This document shows positions 7,416-10,424 of a stretch of 10,424 nucleotides of DNA, in pieces. Every line of letters begins with the position of its first letter. Positions within the stretch are counted from its first letter, which is position 1. The position numbers were made by a program, and so were the translations under genes. Source of the DNA: CAZILN01 sp964540005 (lineage in GTDB: Bacteria > Bacteroidota > Bacteroidia > Bacteroidales > SM23-62); NCBI GenBank assembly GCA_964540005.1, contig CAZILN010000359.1:1-10424 (forward strand), written 5' to 3'. Under the pieces are notes generated by a model, which was not told where the DNA came from, searched no databases, and saw only the letters and a program-made list of their open reading frames with translations.

Positions 7416-7790
7416 CTATATCCCTATAAAATTAAATGACAGTTCGGTCATTTTTTCATAGAATTCACCCGTTTCACGCTCGTCATAGTCATCCTTTTCG
7501 TAGTACCAGTTGACGATCACATCCCTTGTTGAATCTTTGGAGGATTCAAGTTTTTTGAGAAGGCTCAGGATGCATTTGGATGAAGTGGTATTGAAATATT
7601 CCAGTTCGAGGTTTACAGTAGTTTTATTTACAGGATTCTTCACATATTCATCAATCCATTCAATGAGGGGTTTGTAGAATGCATTGGCATTCTCCGGGTT
7701 TGACCTGCCCCTTATCTCGATGATCCCCTTGTCAACATCAGACAGGATCGTCGGTGTCTTCATAGTTCCCTTAATAGATAGAGGATTCAT
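7416..7790 (-). CDS. SiaC-family (DUF1987) regulatory phosphoprotein
   Basis: A 124-residue cytoplasmic protein without signal peptide or membrane segment, spanning essentially the whole DUF1987/SiaC fold. The family pattern is clear: IKGTMKTPTI at 6-15, IIEIRGRSNPENA at 23-35, YKPLIEWIDEYV at 39-50, LEYFNTTSSKC at 63-73 and VNWYYEKDDYDE at about 92-103. In Pseudomonas SiaC, a conserved threonine (T68) is phosphorylated by SiaB and dephosphorylated by the PP2C phosphatase SiaA, and the unphosphorylated form activates the diguanylate cyclase SiaD. The NTTSSK segment (T68/T69 here) is the likely equivalent site; this is inference from family knowledge. No SiaA, SiaB or cyclase gene lies in the window. 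The start at 7790 gives the usual short lead before the G-T-x-K-T-P motif; an internal ATG at 7763 would cut into it. Confidence 0.9.
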   Translation of the reverse strand: MNPLSIKGTMKTPTILSDVDKGIIEIRGRSNPENANAFYKPLIEWIDEYVKNPVNKTTVNLELEYFNTTSSKCILSLLKKLESSKDSTRDVIVNWYYEKDDYDERETGEFYEKMTELSFNFIGI

Positions 7791-7953
7791 TATCGGCGTA
7801 TTTTATTGAATTAAGTTTTATCTTTTAACTGAATTATTCCGGGATTTGTTTCGAAATGTTAATAAATATATAATGGGAATCTGTAATTATAATACTCATG
7901 TGAATTTACAAATATCTCAGGGAAATTCAAAGGGGATGCCATATTCATGAAAG
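7791..7953. other. AT-rich spacer between the DUF5916 and SiaC genes
   Basis: 163 bp with no supportable open frame. On the minus strand TATATTTA (7870-7863) and GATATTTG (about 25 bases after the DUF5916 stop codon region) each differ by one base from the TAnnTTTG -7 consensus, so a promoter for the SiaC-permease pair could lie here. No clear terminator follows the DUF5916 stop. Whether the DUF5916 gene is co-transcribed with those below it cannot be decided from the sequence. Confidence 0.3.
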
Positions 7954-10212
7954 TTACAGGTTAAACCAGTAATTCAGTTTGATAGCCAGGGCACGGTTTT
8001 TTGGTCCCCAGAATTCCACCGCATAATTATCAGTATAAACAATATACAGGTCTGACATGGGTTGGAAGCGCCACTGCAGGCGGCTGTTGATATTAAAGTT
8101 GTCATCCTGTGTATTGTACTGTAAGAAAGTAGTCCAGAAAAGCGAGGTTGAAAAATTGAAATCAATCCGGGGACTTATTAGAAACAGCTTTCCCTCACCA
8201 TAAGGATCAGGGAATTGAAGATCGTTGAGCTCAAAATTTACTGCGAAATTCCCCCATGGCTGGGCCCTGTATTTAATCCCGACCCTGTACTGTGACCTTG
8301 TTCCGCTATAAAAGGAACTGTACATAATCCCTCCCTGAAGGCTGAATAACTTTCGCTGATCGGTTACATACCGCAATTCGGCCTGGTCATTTGTATAGAA
8401 ATCTGCCGGCAATGGTTCAGTATCATCAATAAATGAAAAAGGAAATAGCAGGTTGACAGTGGTATGGTTGATGCTTATCTGAAACTGGCTTGTACTGGAA
8501 AAGTTAATATTGTAACCAGCTTCTATTTCTCTGTTCAATAATGAAAAAGTCGTGTCACCATCATAGCTGTACCTGCCCTGGAATTGGTGGGAAATGATCT
8601 TCTGATTGTTTTCAGTGTACAAGGAATAGGAGAAACGGGTGAACCAGTGGTGGAACCCTATGTATATTGAAGTATCCCTGCTTGCGTCGTAGTATTCATT
8701 TCCACGAAGATATCCCATATCCATTCGGTTATTTGCTCCAAGTCCTGACAGGTTGGAATACACGCTTATATTCCTGTTGTCATAGCCAATCCCCGTATTG
8801 TAGAAGTAGTTTTTTGATTCCAGGCCCGGACTGAAGGATTTTGCATACCCGGCAAATGACTGGAACCGGCCGTCGGTGGATCTAAAAAGGAAGTCCAGAC
8901 CCAGGTTCCTGTTATAGTCTGTCCCCGGACTGTCAAAAGCCTGCCTGTTATGGAAATAGCCTTTGATGATAGAACGTGATAATACCTGCTGATGAAAAGA
9001 TACTGCTGTGTAATTTTGTGCCAGGAGCGTATCGTTACTTCGGGTCTGCAGGTTCATCATTCCTATCCGGAGATCCTTGTTCAGGTTCCCGCTTAAGCGG
9101 GCACCATAAAGAATGGGTATGGGATTACCCTCATCGTCGAGGCCTATTTTCCTGGAAAAGAAGGGTCTCATTGGAGGAATGCCAAAATCTTCAAAAATGT
9201 CGCTGTTTTCAAGAAAAAAAAGCCGTTTCTCTGGCAGGCGTATGTCAAAAAGCGTCAGGTTGGTTACCTGTTCATCCACTTCCACCTGTGAAAAATCCGG
9301 ATTGACTGTTATATCGAAATTCAGACTTGAATTAAGAGGTATTTTAGCATCAAGTCCGGCTTGCAAATCACTCCTGACCGGATCATTTATCTCGTAATCT
9401 TCACTTCCTGATCCAATCACATATGGAATGATGGCTATGTTACTCTTTGCTTTGATCGGGGGTTCATCCCATCTCAGGGATCCGGTGTATCCGAGGTCGG
9501 TTTCCCTGAATTCTATCGGGACCGGTGCCCAGGTATGGATGCTGTTTGTCTGGGCATCCAGCCTGAAAAAGTTTATGCCCCATGTCTTTTTTGATGCTTC
9601 AAATCGAAGGGATTTAAAGGGGATAGCTATTTCAACGATCCATTTGTCCGGATAATTGGTGACTTCAGAAAACCATTTATTGTCCCAGGCAAAGTTTATC
9701 CCGTTTGGCAGCCTGCCAGGCTCAAGGTCCTCCCTGCGGCCTGCCTGTCCTGTTACCAGGTATTCTGTTTGTACACCAGCCGGACTTACCCCAAAAGCAA
9801 ATCCATTGGTCCGCTCATTCACCGGATCAATGATCACACCAAAGGCATCGCTCTTCCAGAATTCTATATCTCTTTTCAGTGTTTGAATGACGTAATCCTG
9901 TTTCCCATAGCAAACGACCCCCAGGTAAATAAACTGATCATCGTAAAGAAGCCTGACTTCAGTTTGTATAGAAGGGTCTGCTTTCCTGTCATCTACCGGG
10001 TAGCTCATCCAGAAGTCAGAAATAGCCGTAGTTTCCTGCCAGGTATTCTCAGAGAGTTCCCCGTCAATTATTATCGTTTCATTTGTTCTGCGAATGCTGT
10101 AGGAATATTCATCCTGAAGGCTCAGGTTATCTGTGGCCTTTACCTGCTGATAATTCAATATTACAGATAAAATCAAGCAATATTTAAGCAGGTGTGACAG
10201 AGTTGTTCTCAT
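7954..10212 (-). CDS. DUF5916 outer-membrane beta-barrel protein with N-terminal CBM9-like domain
   Basis: A 752-residue protein with a signal peptide at about 1-26 (YQQVKA, no lipobox). Residues about 44-205 form a CBM9-like domain, recognisable from IIIDGELSENTWQ near the start, VRLLYDDQFIYLGVVCYG at about 86-103, and the later WIVEIAIPFKSLRF. The rest is the DUF5916 region, with the family's signature stretch NPDFSQVEVDEQVTN at 304-318 and LPEKRLFFLENSDIFE at 326-341. After this come alternating aromatic beta-strands (for example FQISINHTTVNLLF) up to a C-terminal strand ending YWFNL, as expected of an outer-membrane barrel. The function of the family is not established; CBM9-like domains bind sugars in some enzymes, but carbohydrate binding here is not shown. 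No SusCD pair or glycoside hydrolase lies nearby in the window, and the start has no Shine-Dalgarno-like sequence. Confidence 0.92.
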   Translation of the reverse strand: MRTTLSHLLKYCLILSVILNYQQVKATDNLSLQDEYSYSIRRTNETIIIDGELSENTWQETTAISDFWMSYPVDDRKADPSIQTEVRLLYDDQFIYLGVVCYGKQDYVIQTLKRDIEFWKSDAFGVIIDPVNERTNGFAFGVSPAGVQTEYLVTGQAGRREDLEPGRLPNGINFAWDNKWFSEVTNYPDKWIVEIAIPFKSLRFEASKKTWGINFFRLDAQTNSIHTWAPVPIEFRETDLGYTGSLRWDEPPIKAKSNIAIIPYVIGSGSEDYEINDPVRSDLQAGLDAKIPLNSSLNFDITVNPDFSQVEVDEQVTNLTLFDIRLPEKRLFFLENSDIFEDFGIPPMRPFFSRKIGLDDEGNPIPILYGARLSGNLNKDLRIGMMNLQTRSNDTLLAQNYTAVSFHQQVLSRSIIKGYFHNRQAFDSPGTDYNRNLGLDFLFRSTDGRFQSFAGYAKSFSPGLESKNYFYNTGIGYDNRNISVYSNLSGLGANNRMDMGYLRGNEYYDASRDTSIYIGFHHWFTRFSYSLYTENNQKIISHQFQGRYSYDGDTTFSLLNREIEAGYNINFSSTSQFQISINHTTVNLLFPFSFIDDTEPLPADFYTNDQAELRYVTDQRKLFSLQGGIMYSSFYSGTRSQYRVGIKYRAQPWGNFAVNFELNDLQFPDPYGEGKLFLISPRIDFNFSTSLFWTTFLQYNTQDDNFNINSRLQWRFQPMSDLYIVYTDNYAVEFWGPKNRALAIKLNYWFNL

Positions 10213-10424
10213 CTTTGAAAAATCGTACGGATTAAATAAGGGGTAAACTTACTAAATGAATTTGTACAGAATCTGGAGTTTAAAATAAATGGTTACCAAA
10301 GTATATTTGAAACCTATGAAAAAACTCCTGAGGTGAGTCCCTTTAGCTCAAAGTATGACAGGTGGCTCAGAGGTGAAACAGAATAATACACGTGATGTAG
10401 GTTCGTGGCCTGAACCGGAAGTCA
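10213..10424. other. right-edge region without a supportable gene; small inverted repeats
   Basis: 212 bp upstream of the DUF5916 gene. The part nearest that gene is AT-rich and could hold its promoter, but no clear -7/-33 pair is visible. From about 10325 composition shifts toward G/C and small structures appear: TACA/TGTA around CGTGA (10387-10399), directly followed by GGTTC/GAACC around a 7-base loop (10400-10416), and TGAC at 10356-10359 matching GTCA at 10421-10424. GAGGTGA occurs twice, 40 bases apart. Short minus-strand frames are open to the edge but unrecognisable. It could be the edge of an RNA, a repeat element or a gene remnant. Confidence 0.35.

Noticed and set aside
10356..10424. 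A tRNA gene at the right edge
   Set aside because: There is a GGTTC/GAACC hairpin and a TGAC/GTCA pairing, but the conserved T-loop A58 is absent in the alternative register, no proper anticodon loop with T33 can be drawn, and the D-stem does not close.
1..10424. CRISPR array, insertion sequence or integrated element
   Set aside because: No regularly spaced repeats, transposase or integrase frame, or paired terminal repeats were seen in the window.

Overview
The window looks like chromosomal DNA from a member of the Bacteroidota. This rests on protein families and architectures, not on a marker gene: a YfbK-type VWA protein with an N-terminal carboxypeptidase-regulatory-like domain, a DUF5916/CBM9 outer-membrane barrel, a large two-module MacB/FtsX permease of about 790 residues, a DUF1987 (SiaC) protein and a PycTM-type membrane protein. 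Shine-Dalgarno-like sequences are also absent before most starts, as is usual in that phylum. Base composition appears moderately AT-rich, with very AT-rich spacers.

Layout. The left edge (1-232) is an AT-rich, probably divergent spacer, with a possible minus-strand gene running off the window. The only confident plus-strand gene is the VWA protein (233-2110), closed by a strong G/C-stem terminator at 2166-2198 with a second hairpin just before it. Everything else confident lies on the minus strand, convergent with it. In transcription order: a DUF5916 outer-membrane barrel (10212-7954), a SiaC/DUF1987 protein (7790-7416), a FtsX/MacB permease (7389-5008), a Na/Pi cotransporter-family protein with periplasmic Ig-like and C-terminal PhoU-like domains (4922-2805), and a small PycTM/DUF5706-family membrane protein (2805-2236). 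The right edge (10213-10424) holds no supportable gene, only some small inverted repeats.

How the genes may work together. The last two minus-strand genes are tightly coupled: stop and start overlap as TGATG, or as GTGA if the upstream GTG is used. The SiaC gene lies 26 bp before the permease. The DUF5916 gene is 163 bp upstream of SiaC and may be a separate unit. The shared theme is the cell envelope: outer-membrane barrel, inner-membrane permease, phosphate-type transporter and a membrane effector-like protein.

The most interesting point is the PycTM-like gene. This family is known as the membrane-acting effector of Pycsar anti-phage defence, but no pyrimidine cyclase is present here and the gene is translationally coupled to a transporter. 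It may be an orphan or repurposed effector whose trigger is something other than cCMP/cUMP. No CRISPR array, insertion sequence, rRNA or convincing tRNA was seen.
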